Both the position numbers and the translations under genes were made by a program. Below the pieces are notes generated by a model. It saw only the letters and a program-made list of their open reading frames with translations, made no database searches and had not been told where the DNA came from. A stretch of 13,206 nt of DNA from contig JABMRP010000163.1 in NCBI GenBank assembly GCA_013202535.1, positions 1 to 13,206 on the forward strand, written 5' to 3'. Below, piece by piece: positions 1-6,699 of this stretch. The DNA comes from Planctomycetota bacterium. Lineage in GTDB: Bacteria; Planctomycetota; Planctomycetia; Pirellulales; Thermoguttaceae. Within the stretch, counting starts at the first letter, position 1. Every line of letters begins with the position of its first letter.

Positions 1-308
1 AAATCGCCGCCGAGCAGCTCCTCGTGGACCTCGACCGTATGTTCCTGACCGTCCTTGAGCAATAGTGCGTGGGGACAGAAGGATGGAGGTTCGTCCGTTC
101 CGTGGACGCAGGAATAGCAGGTCTGTCCGACACATTCCTTCTTCGTGACGCCCAACCGCTCGGCCATCGCCTTGTTGACCCGCACAATCCTGTGCTGTGT
201 GTCGAGAATGCAGATCGGGTCGGGTACGGCATCGAAGGTCTCCTCCCATTCGTCTTTGGCAGCCTGAGTGCCTGAGTCTCTCGGAGACAACTTCTTCTTC
301 GCGCTCAT
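1..308 (-). CDS. PAS-domain sensory protein, N-terminal part (runs off left edge)
   Basis: The minus strand is open from an ATG at 306-308 to the window edge, giving 102 codons without a stop. After a basic, polar N-terminus (MSAKKKLSPRDSG) it reads as a PAS domain from about residue 20: 'WEETFDAVPDPICILD', then 'RIVRVNKAMAERLGV', then a Cys-rich segment 'CVGQTCYSC' followed by 'PPSFCPHALLLKDG'. PAS domains with this C...CPH pattern are common in bacterial sensor kinases and related cytoplasmic signalling proteins. No transmembrane segment is visible, so this PAS is probably cytosolic. A GGAG ribosome binding site lies 8 nt before the ATG. The output domain (histidine kinase, GGDEF or other) is outside the window, so the exact role cannot be stated. 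The Cys residues could allow redox or metal sensing, but that is speculation. Confidence 0.85.
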   Translation of the reverse strand, partial: MSAKKKLSPRDSGTQAAKDEWEETFDAVPDPICILDTQHRIVRVNKAMAERLGVTKKECVGQTCYSCVHGTDEPPSFCPHALLLKDGQEHTVEVHEELLGGD

Positions 309-311
309 GGA

Positions 312-518
312 TTAAGCTCCGGAATCCTCTTTTGCTTTCGGCACCGTGTCAATCGGGGCAGTATCGCCAGGCATTATGCTGGTGGGGCACAACGTCGTCG
401 ACGCAGGGCAAGGCGCTGATGCACCACCGCCAAACCCCCCGGGTAGGCTGATTATAGCTTCCGGACGCATTCCTTCAAACACCGCTCCCAGAAACACTCC
501 CGACCTGTTCCGCCACAT
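312..518 (-). CDS. Possible small hypothetical protein coupled to the PAS gene
   Basis: An open frame of 68 codons from an ATG at 516-518, ending in TAA three bases before the PAS-protein start. The frame stays open upstream to 629, but that part enters a dispersed repeat, so the internal ATG is preferred. The product begins MWRNRSGVFLGAVFEGMRP, has a Gly-rich stretch (LPGGFGGGA) and a Pro/Ala/Thr-rich tail with three Cys. I recognise no family. Support: the tight spacing, and the fact that the last codons of this frame contain the downstream gene's GGAG site, an arrangement typical of translational coupling. Against: no clear ribosome binding site of its own, low complexity, and short length. 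It may be only leader sequence of the PAS gene. Confidence 0.35.
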   Translation of the reverse strand: MWRNRSGVFLGAVFEGMRPEAIISLPGGFGGGASAPCPASTTLCPTSIMPGDTAPIDTVPKAKEDSGA

Positions 519-600
519 CTTGCGGAAATGTCTACGGTTACTGCGAATCCAGAGCATCGCGGTCCGAAGCACTCGTCTCGTTTTCAGAGCCCCGGATTGC

Positions 601-715
601 CGTGAAAGGAGTAAGCTTTGAGACAGCATTTCCCGTTTCCGCCCCAGCTAGACAGCGGGGCGAGGGGGAAACCCACGGTCGCCCCCTTTCGGCGAGGTCC
701 GGAGACCCACGCTCC
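601..715 (+). repeat. Dispersed repeat, copy A
   Basis: This segment is related to 5482-5600 (copy B, same orientation). Positions 618-642 and 5499-5523 match at 24 of 25 bases (mismatch at 623/5504), and similarity continues leftward to about 601. Its core at 676-699 also matches the reverse complement of 10198-10221 (copy C) with a single mismatch. Shared landmarks are GCATTTCCCGTTTCCGC, then CGGTCG, TTTCGGCGAGG and GGAGACC. Short frames across it give similar nonsense peptides in the different copies, which is explained by the DNA repeat and not by protein homology. Confidence 0.75.
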
Positions 716-1095
716 AGCATGGGAACCAGATCGATTGTTTAGCCCGGGCACTCGTTCGCGGCGCGGCGGAAGGCGTCCAGGGGAGCCCGTTGTTTTGCTG
801 CCCGAGCGTCATGCTCCGGTCGAAGGCGCGGCAGATCCTCCGACCATGTTAGCCGTTTTAGCGGAAATGAGAAGGGGTCACGATCCCGCAGTCCCCTCTC
901 CCTCTGGGGGAGAGAGTGAGGATGAAGGCGGTTCCAAGCAGAGCGGACTCTCGCTTGCTGTGCTCCAGCACAGAGCCATGTTACCTCGTCCCCATGCTCT
1001 GCGTGCCAGCACACTGCTTCGCTGGCTCTCGAAAACGCGTCGATGCGTCGGACCGACTCGCTCTCAACCGTCCACTCGGAACACAGATACACGAA
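716..1095. other. Non-coding stretch downstream of the ATPase/methyltransferase operon, rich in short palindromes
   Basis: No convincing gene. Three palindromic pieces are visible. First, a hairpin at 896-914 (CTCTCCC / GGGAGAG, 7-bp stem, 5-nt loop). Second, a perfect palindrome at 958-973 (CTGTGCTCCAGCACAG). Third, a segment at 985-1010 around CATGCTCTGCGTG, with a 5-bp stem and TCT loop. From memory the third looks like a decayed copy of the widely dispersed CCCACGCTCTGCGTGGG-type element. None is followed by a T-run on the minus strand, so none is called as the terminator of the operon ending at 1096. A plus-strand frame across 618-1244 exists but is built from repeat sequence and overlaps the end of the real gene. 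Confidence 0.5.
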
Positions 1096-2355
1096 TCACC
1101 CGAGAGACGTTTGCTCGCCATCCTTCACCCATTGAAGGTAGACGTTCCGGTCATATCCAGCCGACTTCAACAGGTCGGCGCTCGACTCCGTCAACCGCGT
1201 TTTCAGTTCAGGGTCAGCGGCGAGTATTTCGTCGATATTGCTGATGTTCCGAACGGCAGCAACCAACTTGGTTGCCAGTTCTGACTCATTAAATGAGGTT
1301 GGGGTTGGAAGGTCGATAGAAGATAGGCCTGTTGAGTCTTGAGGTGGGGCCGTAACAGGGCTGAACTTGAAAGCGAGTGACAGCATCGAGACGTTGAGCG
1401 GCTCGTAGATGCTGTAAATATGACTTCCAAGCATGCCCACCTTCCATTTCGGCGTGGCCGTTGAGCAAAACTTCAATAGTGCTTTGCCGATGGCGACGCC
1501 GAACAGATCAATGAGTTGCCTTTCGTTTAGCTGTGAGCAATCAACTGGAGCAGAAGTACCCGTGTTCAACGCAGCAGTCGGCACGAGATCGGATATAGCG
1601 GCGGCAAACTCAGTGCTTATCAGAACATTGTCTTTCGTCGGTTTGCAGAGCATATCCAACTGCGACGCGTCGACTTCCTTGGGCGCGGCTTGGGTCGTGA
1701 TGAATAAGAGCCACGGAGTCGCCATTTCTTTCATCTGGAACGCGGACATTCTGTAAAGCGCATTGTAGTAGGATTCAAGGTCGCCAGACGTGGTTGGGAA
1801 AAGGCTGTCGCAAAGATCGAGATTAACCACATGAAATGGACCAAACTCTTTCATGTATCGGTATGCTTGCGAATTCGGTTTCGCAACCATCTGAAAACGG
1901 TCGCACAGCACAAGCGAGTGGGTGCTTACACGCGGATGCGACGTGACCTCATTGTGTGCAATGTGAACCCGTGTGCCTACCCGATCCGATCCCTGGCCCT
2001 CGTTGAAACCAAGATAGCGGATGTAACACTTGATGTTCTCGGTGTCGCGACAGAGCGAACGGATATCGAGAATGTCGTCGCCGGGGATGACGAGGCACTT
2101 GAGCGGATACGCCACACTGATCGTCTCGGGTATATCGAGCATCTCATCATCGGTGGACCATTCGTTCACGCCCTCGGCCTGTAGTTCCCTCTTCAAATGC
2201 CTCTTTACGTAGCGAATAACAAACTTATTCCATTGCTCTTTGCGAACAAACTCCTTGCGTACCTTGTGCCACGGTTCAAACTTACGGTCGAACGACGAAT
2301 GCCGAGGAGCTTCCGGGACAATATCATCCGAAAGGTCTGATGACTTGTCCGTCAT
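1096..2355 (-). CDS. Uncharacterised 419-aa protein, third gene of a methyltransferase/GHKL-ATPase operon
   Basis: Last gene of the operon. Its ATG overlaps the ATPase stop by 4 bases (ATGA), and a strong TTGGAGGA site sits 7 nt upstream, so the start is secure. I do not recognise a named family. The N-terminus has a charged, aromatic block at about residues 22-50 (FDRKFEPWHKVRKEFVRKEQW). A Rossmann-like series of hydrophobic strands ending in acidic turns follows: LVIPGDDILD (88-97), YIRYLGFNE (111-119), HVVNLDLCDS (175-184) and WLLFITTQ (215-222). This order resembles a class I methyltransferase-type fold, possibly degenerate; that is inference. The C-terminal half (about 240-419) is mostly helical with a Ser/Pro/Thr linker near 332-355. 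I see no HNH, PD-(D/E)XK, GIY-YIG, TIR or helicase motif. Given its neighbours it is the best candidate for the effector or specificity component. GC is about 50% in a counted line, below the sugar genes. Confidence 0.85.
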   Translation of the reverse strand: MTDKSSDLSDDIVPEAPRHSSFDRKFEPWHKVRKEFVRKEQWNKFVIRYVKRHLKRELQAEGVNEWSTDDEMLDIPETISVAYPLKCLVIPGDDILDIRSLCRDTENIKCYIRYLGFNEGQGSDRVGTRVHIAHNEVTSHPRVSTHSLVLCDRFQMVAKPNSQAYRYMKEFGPFHVVNLDLCDSLFPTTSGDLESYYNALYRMSAFQMKEMATPWLLFITTQAAPKEVDASQLDMLCKPTKDNVLISTEFAAAISDLVPTAALNTGTSAPVDCSQLNERQLIDLFGVAIGKALLKFCSTATPKWKVGMLGSHIYSIYEPLNVSMLSLAFKFSPVTAPPQDSTGLSSIDLPTPTSFNESELATKLVAAVRNISNIDEILAADPELKTRLTESSADLLKSAGYDRNVYLQWVKDGEQTSLG

Positions 2356-4283
2356 GTGCCGTCCTCCAAGAGTACAATCTCCAGGATATCTCGGACAAGT
2401 GTTGCCTGATCGTCGTAACTCAAATCGTCCAACAACCCCCAGCCATACAGCAACTGGGCAAGGGCCGTTGCTTTTTGTTCGTAAACCTCTTCCCTTTGCT
2501 TCGATGCGCCCGTCTTCCTCCCGCTATTGTCTCTAAATACGGCATCTTTCCGGAACGCAACGATCCCTTCGTCTCGAATGTCGCTGACTGACTCAAAGAG
2601 TGTCGGCTCGATAAATTGCACTTCAACAACATCATCGACACCGACATCTGCAAGTTTCTTGGTGACAACTCTCTCGATTCTCTTTCTAACTTTGGTGCTT
2701 TCGTCGCCGCGTTTCTTGTCGCGAATTTCCTTTCCGATCGCCTTGTTTCGATTTGAAAGCTGCCGCAGGGCTGAATGCAGCCACTTCACCAAGAACTGGT
2801 AGTGCGGATGAGCGAAGTTGTATGTTTCTCGATCAAGATTGATCGCTCCATCCAGTCCTTCGTGTACAAATATCTCGGCGGTGATCTGGCGAAGCCGAGT
2901 TTGTTCGGATATCTGATAGCCCATGAATGTACGGTCGAAAATAGCACCCGCGGCATTTCCCACTCGTAACATCACGCCCTGGTGTTGCGTTGGCAGAACT
3001 TTCGGCGTCCAGAACAGATACGCCTCGAATTCCAGCGGACCGCCGCTCAGTGAAGGCAGCTTGTCATCGAATTCCTCGCGGCATTTGCCGACGAACAGGA
3101 GCGGCGTCTTAATTGCATTGACGGTCTTGGGCTGGTCGATGAACACAATCGGACGCGAGATTTGTGTTCCGTCAATAAGCAGCTCGAACTTGTCCTTCTT
3201 GGGAGCCCAAGGCGATTGCAGATCGAGCTCTTCTCGGGCAGTTTTGCCCTTCGCAATTTTCAGTTCAACTGACTGTCCGCGTGTTTTGTTCTCCAAATCA
3301 AAGAACAACGTCTTGTTATCCTTCGGTATATCGAAGGGGTGATGCCCCATGTAGTCCAATGGGCAGGCGAGTGCAAGATTCCAAAGTGTCTGCAAGTAGT
3401 TGTCACACACGGCGTCGAGATCAACAAGTCCGCCGGCTGTCCCGGCAAGAGCGCGAACCGATGTCACCAGCTTTTCAAAACGCATTTTGGGACCGTCTTT
3501 CGTATCCCAAGGCAACTTCGGCTGCTCCAGCAACTGGTCGGCATTTTCTGGATCCATCCGACCAATATGAAAAACCGGTGGAACTGCTTGTGACTTTCCG
3601 TCTTCCTCGCTCTCGAAGTCGATTCGCGACCAGTGTTCAAGGCTGCACAATTCCGCCCGCGTGCGAGGAAGAAGGTCCAGTAATTTGACTTCCGTGCCCT
3701 GTGCGTTGATATTTGACGCCGACTCAATCCATATCCTCGCTTCACCGCTCGTGATCTCGACATCACTAGATGTCTGTTCCGTGTCGTCGGACTTTCCAAG
3801 CGTGACGTCGGCGATGGTGCGAAAACCTTCACCCTTGCATTTCGTGATTATCAGAAAGTGCCGCGTGAATTGGGCCACGGCGAAGAGTCCGATCCCCATC
3901 TTTCCGATCAACTTTCGGCCCTTGGGACTGAAGTCCTTATCGGCGGAAGAAGTAATCCTGAGTTCTTCTCCCCTGCCCGTTCGCTTTGCGCTGCCGCCGA
4001 TGTTTTCGATCAGGTACTGCAACATCTCTGGCGAAATCCCAATGCCATCATCGCGAACAGAAATCTCCGCGAATCGCGGAGCGTCTGTCGTAATCGTGAC
4101 TTTCCTGGCGTCGGCGTCGTAGGCGTTTGAAATCAGTTCGCGCAAGGCCGAAGCGGGTTGCCGGTAAATTCCGTCGGTGATTCTCGCCAAGATCTTTTGC
4201 GACGTTCGCAACGGGATATTAACAGGCTTGCCCGTCTTGGATGTATCGCGGATTTGCTCGGCTTTTGACTTTGGTTTTGTCAT
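2352..4283 (-). CDS. GHKL-type ATPase (MutL/Hsp90/MORC-like) of a restriction- or defence-like operon
   Basis: 643 aa with an N-terminal ATP-binding domain of the gyrase/Hsp90/histidine kinase/MutL superfamily. Motif I is ELISNAYDADA (residues 49-59: catalytic-type Glu49, Mg-binding Asn53). Motif II is DDGIGIS (78-84). The ATP lid is IGKMGIGLFA (126-135). A middle region like Hsp90/MutL second domains follows, including EIFVHEGLDGAINLDRETYN, then a helical, charged C-terminus (about 500-643) with a coiled-coil-like stretch rich in Lys, Arg and Glu. No nuclease domain is visible. MutL-like GHKL ATPases beside C5 methyltransferases are known from restriction-modification gene clusters linked to the origin of eukaryotic MORC proteins. 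The likely role is an ATP-driven clamp or switch on DNA controlling a partner. The start overlaps the methyltransferase stop by 4 bases, and a GGGAG site lies 10 nt upstream. GC is about 48-53% in counted lines. Confidence 0.9.
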   Translation of the reverse strand: MTKPKSKAEQIRDTSKTGKPVNIPLRTSQKILARITDGIYRQPASALRELISNAYDADARKVTITTDAPRFAEISVRDDGIGISPEMLQYLIENIGGSAKRTGRGEELRITSSADKDFSPKGRKLIGKMGIGLFAVAQFTRHFLIITKCKGEGFRTIADVTLGKSDDTEQTSSDVEITSGEARIWIESASNINAQGTEVKLLDLLPRTRAELCSLEHWSRIDFESEEDGKSQAVPPVFHIGRMDPENADQLLEQPKLPWDTKDGPKMRFEKLVTSVRALAGTAGGLVDLDAVCDNYLQTLWNLALACPLDYMGHHPFDIPKDNKTLFFDLENKTRGQSVELKIAKGKTAREELDLQSPWAPKKDKFELLIDGTQISRPIVFIDQPKTVNAIKTPLLFVGKCREEFDDKLPSLSGGPLEFEAYLFWTPKVLPTQHQGVMLRVGNAAGAIFDRTFMGYQISEQTRLRQITAEIFVHEGLDGAINLDRETYNFAHPHYQFLVKWLHSALRQLSNRNKAIGKEIRDKKRGDESTKVRKRIERVVTKKLADVGVDDVVEVQFIEPTLFESVSDIRDEGIVAFRKDAVFRDNSGRKTGASKQREEVYEQKATALAQLLYGWGLLDDLSYDDQATLVRDILEIVLLEDGT

Positions 4284-5329
4284 TCAAGTTCAACTCCCGC
4301 GACTTCGCACAGGACTCGCAGTGCAACCATGGCCAATGGTGGCGGCACTGCATTCGTGACTTGGCCCATTTGATTGGCAAAAGATCCGTAGACACGAAAG
4401 TCGTCCGGGAACCCTTGCAGTCGCATTGCCTCGCGAACCGTAATGCTTCTTGGCTGTGAGTAGTGCGCTGGCGGAGCGCGATGGCCCGAGATCAACGTGT
4501 TGGAAATCTGTTCTGGGTGCAGCTTGCGATACGACATCGGCCCACACCCTTGGGGGATGTCAGCAATTTTCGCTTTGACTCTCTCCGAATGCTGCATTGC
4601 AAAGTGATTCGACAAGCCTCCGCAATCGTCCGTATCAACATATTTGTCCGGGCGCGTCGGTGGAGTCGGGAGGTCTTCCAAAACCTCCGCGACGTTGACC
4701 GGAGATTGCTTGTGCAACTCAAGTAGTTCGCACAGTGCGGCAGCGGGAGCAACTCGTCTGGTAATCACAAAGAAGGCTCGTTTCCGGCGCTGAGGGACCC
4801 CGTAGTCCGCGGCGTCGAGCACCGCTTCGTTCACGTGATATCCGCCGTTTGCGAGAACGCTTGTCAGTTTTCGTAGGCGGGCCGAATGATCGTCGTCGAG
4901 GATTCTGGCAACATTCTCGATCAGGGCACAACGAGGTTGGATCGCGACGATAGACCTCGCGACCGCCAGCAGAATCTGGTTGCGAGGATCGTTCGGATCT
5001 CTTGGTCCGGCGACAGAGAACCCCTGACATGGAGGACCAGATACGACGATAGCCTGCTGATAACTTCTGCGCTCCTGGACGATCAACTCTTTGCAATCAC
5101 GAATGAGAGAGTCTGATCGGACGCTTCCGGTTATCGCGGTCGCACGGGGGAAGTTCTGCTGATAGGTTCGAGTGGCAGACGGGGCAATGTCCACACCCGC
5201 CAACACTCTCATCCGCAGTTGTTTCGCAGCAAGCGAAAGTCCTCCCATACCGCAACACAAATCGACAACGAGCGGAGGGATACGTTTCCTCCGAGAGCGG
5301 CCTTTCGATTCTCGGAGTGCGCTGGGCAT
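4280..5329 (-). CDS. DNA (cytosine-5)-methyltransferase
   Basis: 349 aa, first gene of the operon. It transfers a methyl group from SAM to C5 of cytosine in a specific DNA sequence. Motifs in order: I, DLCCGMGGLS (23-32, SAM binding); IV, GPPCQGFS (98-105, catalytic Cys101); VI, ENV (138-140, catalytic Glu138); VIII, QRRKR (180-184); a target-recognition region with YRKLHPEQISNTL; IX, RSITVREAMRLQGFP (294-308); X, QVTNAVPP (323-330), with Thr where many relatives have Gly. The length is normal for a compact enzyme, with about 115 residues between motifs VIII and IX, and all catalytic residues are present. The start is supported by an in-frame TGA four codons upstream; no clear ribosome binding site is seen. 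The N-terminus is basic (RKGRSRRKR-like). With the ATPase and the 419-aa protein it probably marks host DNA as self; the target sequence cannot be read from the protein. Confidence 0.95.
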   Translation of the reverse strand: MPSALRESKGRSRRKRIPPLVVDLCCGMGGLSLAAKQLRMRVLAGVDIAPSATRTYQQNFPRATAITGSVRSDSLIRDCKELIVQERRSYQQAIVVSGPPCQGFSVAGPRDPNDPRNQILLAVARSIVAIQPRCALIENVARILDDDHSARLRKLTSVLANGGYHVNEAVLDAADYGVPQRRKRAFFVITRRVAPAAALCELLELHKQSPVNVAEVLEDLPTPPTRPDKYVDTDDCGGLSNHFAMQHSERVKAKIADIPQGCGPMSYRKLHPEQISNTLISGHRAPPAHYSQPRSITVREAMRLQGFPDDFRVYGSFANQMGQVTNAVPPPLAMVALRVLCEVAGVELE

Positions 5330-5481
5330 TTTGTTCGTTCAGGACAGATTCGCGAATTTGGATTCAACGAGCCCATTCTCGCACGCCGTGCGAAAGATGT
5401 CCATGCTCTATTCTTTACTCGACAACCACGTCCTCCGCCGCCCACAATAATACCGTCCGATGAATCAACGCGCCGAGATCT
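5330..5481 (-). promoter_or_regulatory. Upstream region of the methyltransferase operon with two palindromes
   Basis: Two operator-like inverted repeats lie just before the methyltransferase start. ATTCGCGAAT is at 5348-5357, followed by a second ATTC half-site at 5362-5365. TCGCACG-C-CGTGCGA is at 5379-5393, a perfect 7-bp inverted repeat around one base. They are 19-28 and 50-64 bases upstream of the start codon. I could not find a convincing -35/-10 pair. Binding by a regulator, or by the operon's own product, is an inference from position only. Confidence 0.4.
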
Positions 5482-5600
5482 CGTGAAATGAGGGCGATTT
5501 GAGGCAGCATTTCCCGTTTCCGCAGCACCCAGAGAGCAAGCCGAGGGGAGACCTGCGGTCGTCGGTTTCGGCGAGGCCGGGAGACCTGCGCCCAGCGTGC
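5482..5600 (+). repeat. Dispersed repeat, copy B
   Basis: Same orientation as copy A (601-715), with 24 of 25 identical bases between 5499-5523 and 618-642. It carries GAGACCTGCGG, TTTCGGCGAGG and a second GAGACCTGCG, so it has an internal 10-base direct repeat (about 5549-5558 and 5581-5590). With copy A it brackets the low-GC methyltransferase operon. The remaining 5601-5701 holds no gene that I can see, only GC-rich sequence with weak stems (CCCC/GGGG at 5643-5658) just beyond the stop of the sugar operon. Confidence 0.75.
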
Positions 5601-5701
5601 GGCTTCTGATTCGGAGCGGAGAGCGGGTTAGCGAGGCCAATACCCCACCTGGGCGGGGCATGCAAGGCGCGAACCGGGCGAAAAGGGGGACCCGCGACGT
5701 C

Positions 5702-6664
5702 TCACGCTGCGCGAGACGAAACCATCAAATCCGCCAGGCTTTGCGACATGGGGATCGTGGGATGCCAGCCGGTTTCCCGGGTGATCTTGGTGTGGTCACC
5801 GTAGATATCGGGCAGGTCGCCGGGGCGCCGAGGCGAGCGATCCTCGATAACCGGTATGTTTCCGCCTGCCGCCGCGATCATCGCCTGGAGTTGATCACCG
5901 ATACGGAAAGAGCGGCCGGCGCAAACATTGTAGACCTGTCCGGCGCGTCCCCGCTCGGCCAGCGCCAGATACGCTTCGGCGGCGTCGCGAACGTCGAGGA
6001 AATCGCGCCGGGCGGATAGCGGGCCGCAGTGGATCGCTTCCGCTTCGCCCCGGCCGACAGCGGCGATCTGTCGCGCGAAGTTGCCCAGCGAAAGACTTTC
6101 GCTCAATCCGGGCCCCACCAGATTGAAAGGCCGCGCGACGACGATCTGGAGCGGACCGTCGGTCGGTTCCGCTTGTGCCAAACGAGTCACCGCCAACTTG
6201 CTCTTGCCGTAGTCTGTTTCCGGGCAGCAGGCAGCCTCCTCCGTGACCGGCAACCGGGCCACGCCCGCGGAGCCCAACTCGGCCGCCGAGCCCACGGTCA
6301 CCAGGCGGATCGTCGGGCCCTTTTCTTCCTGGTAGCGGCGAAGCGCGGCACATAGATGGCGGAAGCCCCCGACGTTGACGTCCCAGATCGCCTCCGGACT
6401 CGCAGCGCCGAAGACGCCCGCCAAGTGAATGACGACGTCGGGGCGGGCGCGGAAAATGGCTTTCGACACCGCGTTTGGATCGGTCAGATCACACTCGATG
6501 AAGAGATCGAGTTCGGCCGGCGCACTGGCCGCATGGTCCAGGCCGACGATCACCGCGGGACCGCGAAGTCGCAGTTGCGCGGCGAGGTGCCTTCCCGAAA
6601 AGCCGCCCGCGCCGGTAACGAGAAGCCGGCACTTGGCTAGTGGCGGGATCCGTTGGATGTCCAT
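5702..6664 (-). CDS. NAD(P)-dependent SDR, Rmd-like 4-keto-6-deoxyhexose reductase/epimerase
   Basis: 320 aa extended short-chain dehydrogenase/reductase. The nucleotide-binding motif is TGAGGFSG (17-24). The active-site region is TVGSAAELG (123-131, Ser126) with YGKSK (152-156, Tyr/Lys pair). Substrate-side motifs are ARPFNLVGPG and ARRDFLDVRDAAEAY. The C-terminal pattern (VYNVCAG, RPGDLPDIYGD, TGWHPTIPM) is typical of GDP-4-keto-6-deoxymannose reductases and close relatives, so the likely reaction is reduction of the 4-keto sugar made by the dehydratase encoded upstream. Substrate and nucleotide are not certain. The frame is open upstream to 7159, but that part overlaps the nucleotidyltransferase gene; the ATG at 6662-6664 gives a normal SDR N-terminus. 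An AGGAG lies about 24 nt upstream, too far to be ideal. It is the last gene of a four-gene operon, 35 nt after its neighbour. Confidence 0.85.
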   Translation of the reverse strand: MDIQRIPPLAKCRLLVTGAGGFSGRHLAAQLRLRGPAVIVGLDHAASAPAELDLFIECDLTDPNAVSKAIFRARPDVVIHLAGVFGAASPEAIWDVNVGGFRHLCAALRRYQEEKGPTIRLVTVGSAAELGSAGVARLPVTEEAACCPETDYGKSKLAVTRLAQAEPTDGPLQIVVARPFNLVGPGLSESLSLGNFARQIAAVGRGEAEAIHCGPLSARRDFLDVRDAAEAYLALAERGRAGQVYNVCAGRSFRIGDQLQAMIAAAGGNIPVIEDRSPRRPGDLPDIYGDHTKITRETGWHPTIPMSQSLADLMVSSRAA

Positions 6665-6699
6665 GGCCGGATCATTTCGGCTGGAGTTCTCCTGGCGTA

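Noticed and set aside
896..914. CTCTCCC/GGGAGAG hairpin as terminator of the defence-like operon
   Set aside because: No T-run follows on the minus strand, and it lies 180 bases beyond the stop codon.
618..1244. 208-codon plus-strand open frame
   Set aside because: Consists of repeat copy A and palindromic spacer, is Arg/Pro/Ser-rich, and overlaps the end of the 419-aa gene on the other strand.
5643..5700. Weak GC stems after the reductase stop as a terminator
   Set aside because: The stems are 4 bp with mismatches and no uridine tract.
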